DNA of 64,000 nucleotides from Massilia antarctica (GCF_015689335.1 NZ_CP065053.1:3596001-3660000); one strand, 5' to 3'; shown: positions 31,815-42,748, numbered from the stretch's first letter. Notes: generated by a model from the letters alone, not told the origin. Numbers and translations: made by a program.

Positions 31815-32317
31815 TGGCAGCGATCGCAGCGTTCATAAAAGACTTTGGCCCTGCGTTTGCTTGGATAATTGCCGCAGTAGGCTGGGCTCTGACGAATCGG
31901 CAGGCAAACAATCGAGAGAAGCGAAAAGAGTTCCGGTCGGAAATTGATGCGATTGAGGAAACTGTTCAGGCTGTGGCTAAAAAGACGGCCAGCTATTTGA
32001 GGATGCGCACACGAGACAAGTCTGCTTTACTTTTAGAGCTTGAAATCGTTGTGCTCTTCCAGTCAATAGATATTAGGTGCGAGCGACTTGCTAGGCGGCA
32101 AACAAATGGGGAGCTTGGCCTCTATATTGACAAAGTTGACACCATTAAGGAAGATCTGTACGACTTTGCCACGGGGCGTTATTTTGAAACTCCCAAGCGG
32201 ATCCCACAAGATGAATTGAGTGCTCGTGTGCAGGGGATTCATACCCGTGCCTTTCTCTTGGTCGAAGCGTTACATTCTCTATTTCTGATGAAGTTCGACA
32301 AGATACGCTCCCTCTAA
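31814..32317 (+). CDS. Single-pass membrane protein of the accessory cassette
   Basis: A 167-residue protein starting with GTG inside the preceding stop (TAGTG). A membrane helix is at about residues 9-27 (FGPAFAWIIAAVGWALTN), followed by a basic boundary (RQANNREKRKEFRSEID) and a helical cytoplasmic domain to the end. No enzymatic motif is seen. A membrane effector or anchor controlled by the two upstream STAS/ATPase proteins is a reasonable inference. Codon use and composition are AT-richer than phage late genes, like the rest of the cassette. Confidence 0.75.
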   Translation: MAAIAAFIKDFGPAFAWIIAAVGWALTNRQANNREKRKEFRSEIDAIEETVQAVAKKTASYLRMRTRDKSALLLELEIVVLFQSIDIRCERLARRQTNGELGLYIDKVDTIKEDLYDFATGRYFETPKRIPQDELSARVQGIHTRAFLLVEALHSLFLMKFDKIRSL

Positions 32318-32326
32318 GGTGGCGTC

Positions 32327-32584
32327 TTGGTGATGATGACCGTCACCGATCAGGGTTTTAGCCCACCGGTCGAGGTAGCGCGCCTGCGCTGTGCCCACCT
32401 AGGCCCATACTTGAATTGCTTGAGCCCTACAATGTGTGCGGGCGATGGCCGGTTCACGTTGACCGAGTTCCAGCGCGTCAAGAATAACGCCGGCGAGCTA
32501 ACGGACTACGTCAAGTCTTGGCTGTGCGTGCTGATCACTACCCCAGCCATAGATGATGACCAGCACTTCATGTCTCGCAGTTGA
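32327..32584 (+). CDS. Doubtful small hypothetical gene
   Basis: An 85-codon frame starting GTGATGATG-like after the cassette (MVMMTVTDQGFSPPVEVARL ...). AAGGTGG lies just upstream. The composition is balanced and the sequence is not obviously repetitive, but no family is recognised. It may be a remnant of a longer gene at the prophage edge. If it is not real, 32318-32681 is a 364-base spacer with nothing else I can name. Confidence 0.25.
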   Translation: MVMMTVTDQGFSPPVEVARLRCAHLGPYLNCLSPTMCAGDGRFTLTEFQRVKNNAGELTDYVKSWLCVLITTPAIDDDQHFMSRS

Positions 32585-32681
32585 CGCCACACATCATCAT
32601 CGCAAGGATCTTGGCGCTGGCGCCGCTCCTCTCGCCTGGCTACTACCGCGCACGCTAGATTGCCAGTAACGGTTCACCGTG

Positions 32682-32942
32682 TCAGATAAATCCAATGGAT
32701 TTTAAATCTGCAGTTGCCAAGACGTAGCTGATATAAGAATGCTGAATATGCAGTTGGAGTGATCCCAGCTTCCCATTGGGAAGCGTATGTTCGATAGTCA
32801 TTTCGTACAGGGTACCGTTCGGCTCGACCTTGGACGCTAAAAAGTAGTCGAACCCGTCACTTTGCTTTAGTAGCGCGATCATGCTAGCCGGAAAAAGGTC
32901 GCGTACGCCTGGGCTTAATACAACAGCATAGTTTTTTGACAT
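32682..32942 (-). CDS. Small hypothetical protein at the prophage edge
   Basis: An 86-residue protein on the minus strand (MSKNYAVVLSPGVRDLFPAS ... LATADLKSIGFI). AAGGA lies eight bases upstream of the ATG on that strand. The sequence is a balanced mixture of strands and helices, without signal or membrane segments. It is the last gene before the terminator at 33035 and ssrA. Its AT-rich composition and orientation against the phage late genes suggest accessory cargo. No family is recognised. Confidence 0.5.
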   Translation of the reverse strand: MSKNYAVVLSPGVRDLFPASMIALLKQSDGFDYFLASKVEPNGTLYEMTIEHTLPNGKLGSLQLHIQHSYISYVLATADLKSIGFI

Positions 32943-33034
32943 GCAGATCCTTGGTTAGTTGATCGAGACGAAATGTTCAGGCAAAGACAAGTTGGGCAAC
33001 GTACACCCAAACCTTGTCAGTAAGTCACAGATGC

Positions 33035-33065
33035 AAAAATGCCCAGCACTTAGCCGGGCATTTTT
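33035..33065. terminator. Bidirectional terminator at the prophage/ssrA border
   Basis: AAAAATGCCC (33035-33044) and GGGCATTTTT (33056-33065) form a ten-base-pair stem with T runs on both strands, so it can stop transcription leaving the prophage and transcription leaving ssrA (minus strand). Confidence 0.8.
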
Positions 33066-33201
33066 GCGTGTCGTTCGCGTGTCATTGCAACGGCAATTAC
33101 AGACTATCTAAGACCACAACCAGCAGCTTTCGATTTTCAATAATCCTCAATAAAATCAGAGTCTTACATTGTCTTTCGTGGTCTGCCAACAACTTGTTTA
33201 G

Positions 33202-33561
33202 TGGTGGAGGCGGCGGGAATCGAACCCGCGTCCGCAAGCACTCTACAGACAGTTCTACATACTTAGCACTGCCATTTAATTTAACCGGTACAACGCGGAC
33301 GTGCACGCTGTGTACAAGCGAGTTACCTATTATTTAGTCCGGAACTAAGTAACCCAGTTCAAGACGAGTCCCTGTAAATGACTCTAGAGCTTTTGACGGC
33401 CCACCCCAGGGACGAGGTGTTCTAGAGCTAGCAGCAATTAAGCTGCGAGTGCGTACGAGTTATCGTTTGCAGTTAAGTTTTTCAGGTTGTATTTACGAGG
33501 TGGCCCGCCCTCGGTATGCCCTGCGCTGCTTTGCAACCCACGTCGAAACCAGGTCGCCCCC
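33202..33561 (-). ncRNA. ssrA: tmRNA (SsrA)
   Basis: The minus strand carries a complete one-piece tmRNA. The 5' end GGGGGCG (33561 downward) pairs with the 3' end CGCCTCC before ACCA (33202 upward). The T arm GGGTTCGAATCCC-type sequence is at 33213-33230. The tag frame at 33438-33470 encodes ANDNSYALAA plus TAA, starting with the GCA resume codon. Length is about 360 nt. tmRNA and SmpB rescue stalled ribosomes. The 3' end faces the prophage and is intact, which fits integration of a phage whose attachment sequence restores the tmRNA end. Confidence 0.95.
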
Positions 33562-33572
33562 ACAGAACCCCT

Positions 33573-33602
33573 ATTGTACCTGAAAGCGCGACAAGGTGAC
33601 AC
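33573..33602 (-). promoter_or_regulatory. Probable ssrA promoter
   Basis: On the minus strand TACAAT (33578 to 33573) lies 12 bases before the tmRNA 5' end. TGTCAC is 17 bases further upstream, as a weak -35. The rest of 33603-33785 is AT-rich in part and precedes the TonB-type gene on the other strand. Confidence 0.5.
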
Positions 33603-33785
33603 CCGCCTCTGAAGCGCGCCTCCTCTCCCGCCCGACTGTCAAAAAATGAACACAAAAGAAAATTAAATTGCCATAATGCATTAAAATTAGTTGCCACATG
33701 GAATTTTTAGGATTATTCTCTTGGCTGTGACGACGACTTCCAGTCAAGTCAAACCCTCTAACCCATCTTCAGGAGAACCAGCATC

Positions 33786-34133
33786 ATGATGACCAAGACG
33801 ACCTTCCGCCTTTGCGCAGCACTGATCGTAGCAGCCAGCGCCAACGTGGCATTCGCAGCTGACGTACCAGCGGTGTTCGACGCCAAAAGCTGCAAGGCCG
33901 ACTATCCGAAAGCGTCGTTGATGAACGAAGAGCAGGGCGTGGTCACGATGGCTTTCCTGGTGTCGGCCGAAGGCAAGGTTCTGGAAGCGAAACTGGACAA
34001 GACCAGCGGTTTCAAGAGCCTGGACAAAGCCGCCATGAGCGCCATCAGCGCCTGCAAATTCAAGCCGGGCAGCAAAGACGGCCGTCCTGACAGCACCTGG
34101 ACCAAAGTCGAATACAACTGGACCCTGAGCTGA
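33786..34133 (+). CDS. Secreted TonB C-terminal-domain protein
   Basis: A 115-residue protein with a Sec signal peptide (about residues 1-24, ending NVAFA before ADVPA). A compact TonB C-terminal-like domain follows: PKASLMNEEQGVVTMAFLVS, a central KTSGFKSLDKAAMSAISACKF and a closing KVEYNWTLS. No N-terminal membrane anchor or Pro-rich spacer is present, so it is not a classical TonB; such free periplasmic domains are common in Oxalobacteraceae. CAGGAGAA precedes the ATG. A strong terminator follows at 34191. Confidence 0.75.
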   Translation: MMTKTTFRLCAALIVAASANVAFAADVPAVFDAKSCKADYPKASLMNEEQGVVTMAFLVSAEGKVLEAKLDKTSGFKSLDKAAMSAISACKFKPGSKDGRPDSTWTKVEYNWTLS

Positions 34134-34190
34134 TCGATTATCGCTGGACCATGTGCCCGATCCGGGCGCATCGTCTCTCGTGGAATCAAT

Positions 34191-34230
34191 AACGCCTGGC
34201 CGATGCGAATGCATGGCCAGGCGTTTTGTT
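34191..34230. terminator. Strong terminator after the TonB-type gene
   Basis: AACGCCTGGCC (34191-34201) and GGCCAGGCGTT (34215-34225) form an 11-base-pair stem, then TTTTGTTTT on the plus strand. It lies before the convergent phosphatase gene and may serve both. Confidence 0.85.
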
Positions 34231-34273
34231 TTGAGCGCGCACGCTACCACCGGCCCGGCGGGCCGGCCGCGCT

Positions 34274-34972
34274 TCAGGCCACCAGCACCCCCGGCGCCGT
34301 GGTCGCGCGCAGCAGTTCCAGCAACGCCAGCGGGGTGTCGAGCAGATGGTCGGCGCCCCATTGGGCAGGCTCGACCGCGCCGCAATAGCCCCAGCCGCAG
34401 GCCACGGTGAGCATGCCGGCCGCGCGCCCGGCTTCGATATCGCGTAAATCGTCTCCCACATACCAGCACTGTTCCGGCGCAATGCCGAGCCGGCGCGCGC
34501 CTTCGAGCAGTGGCATCGGATGCGGCTTGGCGTGTGCGGTGGTGTCGCCCGAGATGATGCAGCCGGCGTGCGCCAGCCCGATCAGGGGAATCAGCGGGTC
34601 GGTGAAGCGCGCCGGTTTGTTGGTGACGATGCCCCATGCCATGCCCGCCTGGACGATGCCGTCCAGCAGTTCCGGCACGCCGCCGAACAGGGTGCTATGC
34701 GACGCCATGTCGGCTTGGTAATAATCGAACCATCTCACCCGCAGCGCTTCGTAGCCGGCGTCGCCCGGCGCCAGGCCGAAGGCGGCGCCGATCATGCCGC
34801 GCGCGCCGGCCGAGGCGGTCGGACGCAGCAGGGCGTACGGCGTCGGCTCCAGGCCGCGGTCGGCGCGCAGGCGGTTGACGGCCGCGGCCAGGTCCGGTGC
34901 GGTGTCGGCCAGGGTGCCGTCGAGGTCGAACAGGATGGCGCGCGGGGCCGGCGGGGAGAGGGATCGGGTCAT
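34274..34972 (-). CDS. gph: HAD phosphatase, Gph/MupP type
   Basis: A 232-residue HAD hydrolase. The catalytic DxD is in FDLDGT (Asp16, Asp18), motif II threonine in VTNK, the motif III lysine in AKPHP, and the acidic motif IV in YVGDDLRD. Annotated members are phosphoglycolate phosphatases. However, the neighbour of ubiG in Pseudomonas is MupP, the MurNAc-6-phosphate phosphatase of cell-wall recycling, and this protein has the same placement. Which substrate applies cannot be read from the motifs. It is downstream of ubiG on the same strand, about 30 bases away. Confidence 0.85.
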   Translation of the reverse strand: MTRSLSPPAPRAILFDLDGTLADTAPDLAAAVNRLRADRGLEPTPYALLRPTASAGARGMIGAAFGLAPGDAGYEALRVRWFDYYQADMASHSTLFGGVPELLDGIVQAGMAWGIVTNKPARFTDPLIPLIGLAHAGCIISGDTTAHAKPHPMPLLEGARRLGIAPEQCWYVGDDLRDIEAGRAAGMLTVACGWGYCGAVEPAQWGADHLLDTPLALLELLRATTAPGVLVA

Positions 34973-35003
34973 GGCGGCTTGCTCGGCAGGTCGGAACGGC
35001 GCC

Positions 35004-35699
35004 CTACAGGGGGCGGCTGCAGGCCACCATGTAATTGACGCTGGTGTCCTTGTTGAGGGAGTAAATCTTGGTCAGCGGATTGTAGGTCAAGCCCTTCAGC
35101 CCGTCTACCTGCAAGCCCGCTTCACGCACGAATTGCGCCAGCTCGGCGGGGGTGATGAATTTGCCGTAGTCGTGGGTGCCCTTGGGCAGCATGCGCAGCA
35201 GGTATTCGGCGCCCACCACGGCGTACAGATACGCCTTGGGATTGCGGTTGATGGTCGAGAAAAAGACATGCCCGCCCGGCTTGACCAGGGTCGCGGCCGC
35301 TTTGACGATGGCGCCCGGATCGGGCACGTGTTCGAGCATTTCCATGCAGGTGACGACGTCGTACTGGCCGCCTTCGCGCGCAGCCATGTCTTCGGCGGCG
35401 ATCAGTTCGTAGCGCACTTGCACACCCGACTCCAGGCTGTGCAGGTCGGCCACCTTGAGCGCCTTGTCGGACAGGTCGATGCCGGTCGCATCCGCGCCTT
35501 TCCTGGCCATCGATTCGGTCAGGATGCCGCCGCCGCAACCGATGTCGATCACTTTCTTGCCCGCCAGCGCAGCACGCGCGTTGATCCATTCGAGGCGCAG
35601 CGGATTAATTTCGTGCAAGGGCTTGAACTCGGACGTCGGGTCCCACCAGCGGTGGGCAAGTTCGCTAAATTTCTGGATTTCTAGAGGGTCGGCATTCAT
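35004..35699 (-). CDS. ubiG: Ubiquinone biosynthesis O-methyltransferase
   Basis: A 231-residue class I SAM methyltransferase. Motif I is VIDIGCGGG at residues 50-58. The N-terminal [20 protein letters not shown] and the central [12 protein letters not shown] are UbiG-typical, as is the YNPLTKIY...NYMVACSRP end. It performs both O-methylations of the ubiquinone ring. I start at [11 protein letters not shown] (35699), the conserved N-terminus; the frame continues upstream across the ompA terminator without being coding. It is transcribed toward gph. Confidence 0.95.
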   Translation of the reverse strand: MNADPLEIQKFSELAHRWWDPTSEFKPLHEINPLRLEWINARAALAGKKVIDIGCGGGILTESMARKGADATGIDLSDKALKVADLHSLESGVQVRYELIAAEDMAAREGGQYDVVTCMEMLEHVPDPGAIVKAAATLVKPGGHVFFSTINRNPKAYLYAVVGAEYLLRMLPKGTHDYGKFITPAELAQFVREAGLQVDGLKGLTYNPLTKIYSLNKDTSVNYMVACSRPL

Positions 35700-35800
35700 A
35701 CGCGGAATGATAGCGGGAAATCGGGGAATGCGACGGACGCAAGCATAAAAAAACCGGCCGCCGATGCCCGTCCCGCACAGCGCGCATGGCCGGGCGATAC

Positions 35801-35833
35801 TGGCGGCGCAGATGGCGGCGCAGATGGCGGCGC
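35801..35833. repeat. 12-base tandem repeat upstream of ubiG
   Basis: TGGCGGCGCAGA occurs at 35801-35812 and 35813-35824, followed by a partial third copy. It lies in the 294-base spacer between ubiG and the OmpA-family gene. Such short GC-rich repeats can vary by slippage. Confidence 0.7.
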
Positions 35834-35897
35834 GCGGCGCAGGCGCGTTCGGGCGCCGGATTCGGGAAATCAAGGCGGCTTCGCCAAGTCGCGGGCG

Positions 35898-35923
35898 AAA
35901 AAAAACACCCCGCGAGGGGTGTT
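35898..35923 (-). terminator. Terminator of the OmpA-family gene
   Basis: On the minus strand AACACCCC-TCGC-GGGGTGTT is followed by a run of T (plus-strand A run at 35898-35905). It lies about 70 bases after the OmpA-family stop codon. Confidence 0.85.
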
Positions 35924-35993
35924 CAAGTGACGATGCGATCGTCGACCTTGCCATGCCCGCCCGCCGGGGCGGGTGGACTGGCAGAGGCGCAGC

Positions 35994-36704
35994 TTACTTG
36001 GCGCGGGTGCCGACGACTTCAACTTCGACGCGGCGGTTCTTGGCGCGGCCTTCAGCGGACTTGTTGTCTGCCACTGGCTGCGATTCGCCCTTGCCTTCGG
36101 TGTAGATGCGGTTCGCTTCGATGCCTTTGGCTTGCAGGTAAGCCTTGACAGCTTCAGCGCGGCGGATTGACAGCTTCTGGTTGTATGCATCGGTACCGAC
36201 CGAGTCGGTGTGGCCGACGGCGATGATGACTTCCAGGTTGATGCCTTGCAGCTTGGCGCTCAGGTCATCCAGCTTGCTCTTGCCTTCCGCTTTCAGGACA
36301 GCCTTGTCGAAATCGAACAGGGCGTCGGCGGAGAAGCTGACTTTTTCCGAGGTCACTGCCGGCGCTGCCACTACTGGCGGCGGGGTTACCACGGCGCCTG
36401 GTTGTGGCGGCGGCGCTACCGGTGCTGGCGGCGTGACGCATTTGCCGTTTTCCAGTTTAGCTGGCTCAACGCACAGGGGCAGGTCGCAACCTGGGACCGC
36501 ATCGGCCGGGGTCCAGTAGCCAGTGCGCCAGCACAGGCCGAAAGGATCGCGCGCGATCACGCCACGGGCATCCTGGACATAGGCGCTGTTTGGTTTCGGT
36601 GCCATGATGTCAGTGGTTACAGGCGCGAATGGCGGCGACTGTTGGGCCATTGCGCTGCCTGCAATCGCGGAGGCCGCGAGCATGAGCGAGACGAGTTTTT
36701 TCAT
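35994..36704 (-). CDS. OmpA-family outer membrane protein
   Basis: A 236-residue protein with a signal peptide (MKKLVSLMLAASAIAGSAMA, cleavage before QQS). An N-terminal unique part (about 25-85) contains four Cys and RTGYWTPADAVPGCDLP. A Pro/Ala-rich linker (about 95-115) follows, then a C-terminal OmpA/peptidoglycan-binding domain (about 122-236) with VGHTDSVGTDAYNQKLSIRR and the late RRVEVEV. There is no eight-stranded barrel, so the protein is probably periplasmic or peripherally outer-membrane bound. AAGGAAG precedes the ATG at 36704; the frame upstream is untranslated leader. Confidence 0.88.
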   Translation of the reverse strand: MKKLVSLMLAASAIAGSAMAQQSPPFAPVTTDIMAPKPNSAYVQDARGVIARDPFGLCWRTGYWTPADAVPGCDLPLCVEPAKLENGKCVTPPAPVAPPPQPGAVVTPPPVVAAPAVTSEKVSFSADALFDFDKAVLKAEGKSKLDDLSAKLQGINLEVIIAVGHTDSVGTDAYNQKLSIRRAEAVKAYLQAKGIEANRIYTEGKGESQPVADNKSAEGRAKNRRVEVEVVGTRAK

Positions 36705-36732
36705 AGTTTTTCTTCCTTTCGGGGGTGATATC

Positions 36733-36750
36733 CGCAGCTTTATAGCTGCG
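36733..36750 (-). promoter_or_regulatory. 5' leader stem-loop of the OmpA-family mRNA
   Basis: CGCAGCT-TTAT-AGCTGCG is a perfect seven-base-pair hairpin, 28 bases upstream of the start codon. Enterobacterial ompA mRNAs carry stabilising 5' hairpins; a similar role is inferred. Confidence 0.5.
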
Positions 36751-37179
36751 CAACTTTTCGAGCGTGGACAAGATAGTAACAGCTTGCCCCAGCCATTACC
36801 CGTGACAGTTTCGTGACAGCTTGTGAAACAGGCAATTAACTTCTGAATCATTTTGCCACATGCACTTAATTAGCACGAAGGCTGTTAAACCAAACACGCC
36901 CCAATGTGGTACATCATGTTGTATCCACGCAACATCGTGTCTCGCGTGACATGGTCGGGTTGACAAATGATGAACGTTTTTATGATTTCGATCATACATC
37001 GCTCAGGACTCGCCATCGATCAATTGCGCAGCTGCTATACGGCGCATGCTAAAATCCTACGCTTGTCTGTAGCTAAGTGGACGCGCGCACCATCGTTGTG
37101 CACCCGTCGGTCTGGCAGCATCGAAAGCGCAGCATGTGCGTACAGCTAATATAACCACAGCCTGAGATCAGTCCCGCCA
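36751..37179. promoter_or_regulatory. OmpA/gyrA divergent spacer
   Basis: The 475-base gap between the divergent genes is AT-richer than the coding DNA. The best gyrA-side element is an extended -10, TGCTAAAAT at 37047-37055, about 125 bases upstream of the ATG, without a good -35. On the other strand the OmpA-family promoter should lie beyond 36760, but I cannot fix it. A small frame at 36967-37149 is not supported by a ribosome-binding site. Confidence 0.4.
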
Positions 37180-39798
<2,619 letters not shown>

Positions 39799-39808
39799 AA
39801 AGCGGCAG

Positions 39809-39863
39809 GGGGCCGGTCTTGTTTTCGCACTTCGTGCGAGAATAATGCCGGCCCCATTTTTTT
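39809..39863 (+). terminator. Branched terminator after gyrA
   Basis: The outer stem GGGGCCGG (39809-39816)/CCGGCCCC (39848-39855) encloses an inner hairpin TCGCAC-TTC-GTGCGA (39825-39839), and ATTTTTTT follows. The two-stem form is less usual than a simple hairpin, but the T run is good. Confidence 0.75.
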
Positions 39864-39903
39864 GCCCTTATCCAGAACAAGCACCGTTTTCATTGGGAGA
39901 ACC

Positions 39904-40446
39904 ATGATGAAAAAACTGACCGCCATAATGTGTACCGCGCTGGCCCTGCTGGCCACGCCGGCGTTTGCGCAGAAAGCGCCGATCGACCCGGCGGCGGACA
40001 AGGCCGTGCGTGCGCTGCTCGATTCGATGAATTACCGCAAACTGATCAAGGATAGCTTTGCCCAGATGCGCGCAACGATGCCGCAGATGATCCTCGGTAA
40101 CGCCACTGCCGTCATCAACGCCAATCCGCGCCTCACCGCTGCGCAAAAGAAGACCGCCATCGCCGCAGCCGAGAAAAAGGTGCCGGAAGTGGCCGCGCGC
40201 GTCCAGCGCGTGCTGGAAGATCCGGCCCTGGCCGAGGAGATGATCGAAGAAGTGGTGCCGCTGTACGCGAGCCGCTTCACGGTTGCCGAGATCGAGCAGA
40301 TCGCCGCTTTCCACCGCAGCCCGGTGGGCGCCAAGATGCTGTCGGTGATGCCGCAGATTATGAACGAGTCGATGCTGATCGGCCAGAAGGTCATCAACCC
40401 GCGCATGGTCAAGATCATGCAAGAAGCCGTCCCCGCCGGCAAATAG
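39904..40446 (+). CDS. DUF2059 secreted protein
   Basis: A 180-residue protein with a signal peptide (MMKKLTAIMCTALALLATPA, cleaved near AFA-QKA). A helical DUF2059 domain follows: a characteristic LYASRFTVAEIEQIAAFHRS (about 118-137) and SPVGAKMLSVMPQIMNES. The function of DUF2059 is unknown; the family is periplasmic and widespread in Proteobacteria. GGGAGAA precedes the ATG. It lies between gyrA and serC, a conserved location in betaproteobacteria, and 21 bases before serC, so the two may be co-transcribed. Confidence 0.85.
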   Translation: MMKKLTAIMCTALALLATPAFAQKAPIDPAADKAVRALLDSMNYRKLIKDSFAQMRATMPQMILGNATAVINANPRLTAAQKKTAIAAAEKKVPEVAARVQRVLEDPALAEEMIEEVVPLYASRFTVAEIEQIAAFHRSPVGAKMLSVMPQIMNESMLIGQKVINPRMVKIMQEAVPAGK

Positions 40447-40467
40447 CCAACTTACCCGAGGAATTCC

Positions 40468-41559
40468 GTGACCCAGATCTACAACTTCTCCGCCGGCCCC
40501 GCCGTTCTGCCCAAGGAAGTGCTGCAAGAGGCGGCCGCCGAAATGCTGGACTGGCACGGCAGCGGCATGTCGGTGATGGAAATGAGTCACCGCGGTCCCG
40601 AGTTCATCTCGATCTACGAAGCGGCCGTGCGCGACCTGCGCCTGCTGCTGGGTGTCCCCGCCAACTACAAGATCCTGTTCCTGCAGGGCGGCGGCCTGGG
40701 CGAAAACGCCATCGTGCCGATGAACCTGGTCGGCCGCGTATCCGCGCCGGCCACCATCGACTTCGTGCAAACCGGTTCCTGGTCCGGCAAATCGATCAAG
40801 GAAGCGGCGCGCTACGCCAACGTCAACGTCGCCGCCAGCGGCGAGGCAGGGCGCTTTACCAGTGTGCCGCCGCCAAGCGAATGGAAGCGCACGCCGGGCG
40901 CGGCCTACCTGCACATCTGCACCAACGAAACCATCGACGGCGTCGAATACAACTTCGTGCCCGAACTGGGCGACGACACCCCGATCGTGGCCGACATGTC
41001 CTCGCACATCCTCTCGCGCGTGATCGACGTGAGCAAGTACGGCGTCATTTTCGGCGGCGCCCAAAAGAACATCGGTCCGGCCGGCCTGACCCTGGTCATC
41101 GTGCGCGAAGATTTGCTGGGCCATGCGCTGCCGATTTGCCCGTCCGCTTTCGACTGGAGCATCGTCGCCGCGCACGACTCGATGTACAACACGCCGCCCA
41201 CCTACGGCATCTACATCGCCGGCCTGGTATTCGCGCACCTGCTGCGCCAGGGCGGCGTGGCGGCCATGGAACAGCGCAATATCGCCAAGGCCGAACTGCT
41301 GTACGGTGCGCTCGACCTTGATGATTTTTACCAGAACCGCGTGGCGAAAGACTGCCGCTCGCGCATGAACGTACCGTTCTACCTGCGCGACGAATCACTG
41401 AACGACAAATTCCTGGCCGGTGCAAAAGCGCGCGGCCTGCTGCAGCTCAAGGGCCACAAGTCCGTGGGCGGTATGCGCGCATCGATCTACAACGCGATGC
41501 CGATCGAGGGCGTGCAAGCCCTGGTTGATTACCTGAACGAGTTCGCCGGTCGCACCTAG
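40468..41559 (+). CDS. serC: Phosphoserine aminotransferase
   Basis: A 363-residue class V aminotransferase. It opens [19 protein letters not shown], and PLP binds Lys200 in [12 protein letters not shown]. The C-terminal [17 protein letters not shown] is typical. It converts 3-phosphohydroxypyruvate to phosphoserine and also serves pyridoxine synthesis. The start is GTG at 40468 with GAGGAATT upstream. The 84-base gap to pheA has repeated GCCGGCC units and no gene. Confidence 0.96.
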   Translation: MTQIYNFSAGPAVLPKEVLQEAAAEMLDWHGSGMSVMEMSHRGPEFISIYEAAVRDLRLLLGVPANYKILFLQGGGLGENAIVPMNLVGRVSAPATIDFVQTGSWSGKSIKEAARYANVNVAASGEAGRFTSVPPPSEWKRTPGAAYLHICTNETIDGVEYNFVPELGDDTPIVADMSSHILSRVIDVSKYGVIFGGAQKNIGPAGLTLVIVREDLLGHALPICPSAFDWSIVAAHDSMYNTPPTYGIYIAGLVFAHLLRQGGVAAMEQRNIAKAELLYGALDLDDFYQNRVAKDCRSRMNVPFYLRDESLNDKFLAGAKARGLLQLKGHKSVGGMRASIYNAMPIEGVQALVDYLNEFAGRT

Positions 41560-41643
41560 CCGGCCGCGCCTCGCCGGCCGCACCTGGCCGGCCGGGCCTG
41601 CGCCCGCGCGAACACCCGATTCACCGCAAACCATGCCGCATCC

Positions 41644-42714
41644 ATGACAGACAAACTCACACCATTGCGCGAACAGATCGATGCGATCGACGCGCAAATT
41701 CTCAGCCTTCTCAGCGCCCGCGCGCGCCTGGCGCAGGAAGTCGGCCACGTCAAGGCCGAAACCAGCGCCCCAGTATTTCGTCCCGAACGCGAAGCGCAAG
41801 TGCTGCGCGGCGTGGCCGAGCGCAATCCCGGTCCGCTCAAGGCGGCCGAAGTGCAGACCATCTTCCGCGAAATCATGTCGGCCTGCCGCTCGCTCGAAAA
41901 GCGCGTCACCGTGGCCTACCTGGGGCCGTCCGGCACCTTCACCGAGCAGGCCGCGTTCCAGCAGTTCGGCAGCGCCATCGAAGGACTGCCCTGCATCTCG
42001 ATCGACGAAGTGTTCCGCGCCACCGAAGCCGGCACCGCCGATTTCGGCGTGGTCCCGGTCGAAAATTCGTCCGAAGGGGCGGTCAACCGCACGCTCGACC
42101 TGATGCTCGGCACCACCACCATCATCAGCGGCGAGATCTCGATCCCCGTGCACCACAGCCTGATGACCAAGACCGGCAACATGGACGGCGTGACGGTGGT
42201 GTGCGCTCACTCGCAGGCGCTGGCCCAGTGTCAGGTATGGCTGAACCAGAACTACCCCGGCATCGAACGGCGCGCGGTGGTATCGAACGCCGAAGCGGCC
42301 GTCATGGCCAGCAAGGACCCGACGATGGCGGCGATTGCCAGCGAAATGGCGGGCGAGCAGTACCGCCTGGGCGTGGTCAAGGGCCACATCCAGGACGACC
42401 CGCACAACCGCACCCGCTTTGCCGTCATCGGCCATTTGCAGACCAACCCCTCGGGTTCCGACCAGACCTCGCTGGTGCTGGCGGTGCCGAACAAGGCGGG
42501 CGCGGTCTACAACCTGCTCGCGCCGCTGGCCGTGAACGGCGTCTCGATGACCCGTTTCGAATCGCGCCCGGCCCGCATCGGCACCTGGGAATACTACTTC
42601 TACGTCGACATCGAAGGCCACGTGCAGGACCCGGCGGTGGCCAAGGCGCTCGACGAACTGCGCGACAACGCCGCCTTTTTCAAGGTGCTTGGCTCGTACC
42701 CGCTCAGTCTTTAG
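41644..42714 (+). CDS. pheA: Bifunctional chorismate mutase/prephenate dehydratase (P-protein)
   Basis: A 356-residue P-protein. Residues 1-90 are an AroQ-type chorismate mutase (LREQIDAIDAQILSLLSARA ... AQEVGHVKAE). Residues about 95-275 are the prephenate dehydratase (VAYLGPSGTFTEQAA, then the GVVPVENSSEGAVNRTLD element; TRFAVIG near the end). An ACT regulatory domain occupies about 285-356 (SLVLAVPNKAGAVYNLLAPL, with the ESRP motif nearby), the site of phenylalanine feedback. It commits chorismate to phenylalanine and is followed by hisC and tyrA. Confidence 0.95.
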   Translation: MTDKLTPLREQIDAIDAQILSLLSARARLAQEVGHVKAETSAPVFRPEREAQVLRGVAERNPGPLKAAEVQTIFREIMSACRSLEKRVTVAYLGPSGTFTEQAAFQQFGSAIEGLPCISIDEVFRATEAGTADFGVVPVENSSEGAVNRTLDLMLGTTTIISGEISIPVHHSLMTKTGNMDGVTVVCAHSQALAQCQVWLNQNYPGIERRAVVSNAEAAVMASKDPTMAAIASEMAGEQYRLGVVKGHIQDDPHNRTRFAVIGHLQTNPSGSDQTSLVLAVPNKAGAVYNLLAPLAVNGVSMTRFESRPARIGTWEYYFYVDIEGHVQDPAVAKALDELRDNAAFFKVLGSYPLSL

Positions 42715-42748
42715 TTTGCAACCCATAACAACTACCCAGAGATCAACC

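Noticed and set aside
33014..33337. 107-codon frame across the ssrA 3' end
   Set aside because: It reads through the terminator and the tmRNA gene; structured RNA accounts for the sequence.
41560..41643. Repeated GCCGGCC units between serC and pheA, considered as a CRISPR-like or REP element
   Set aside because: Units are too short and irregular; the stretch is probably GC-rich spacer with chance palindromes.
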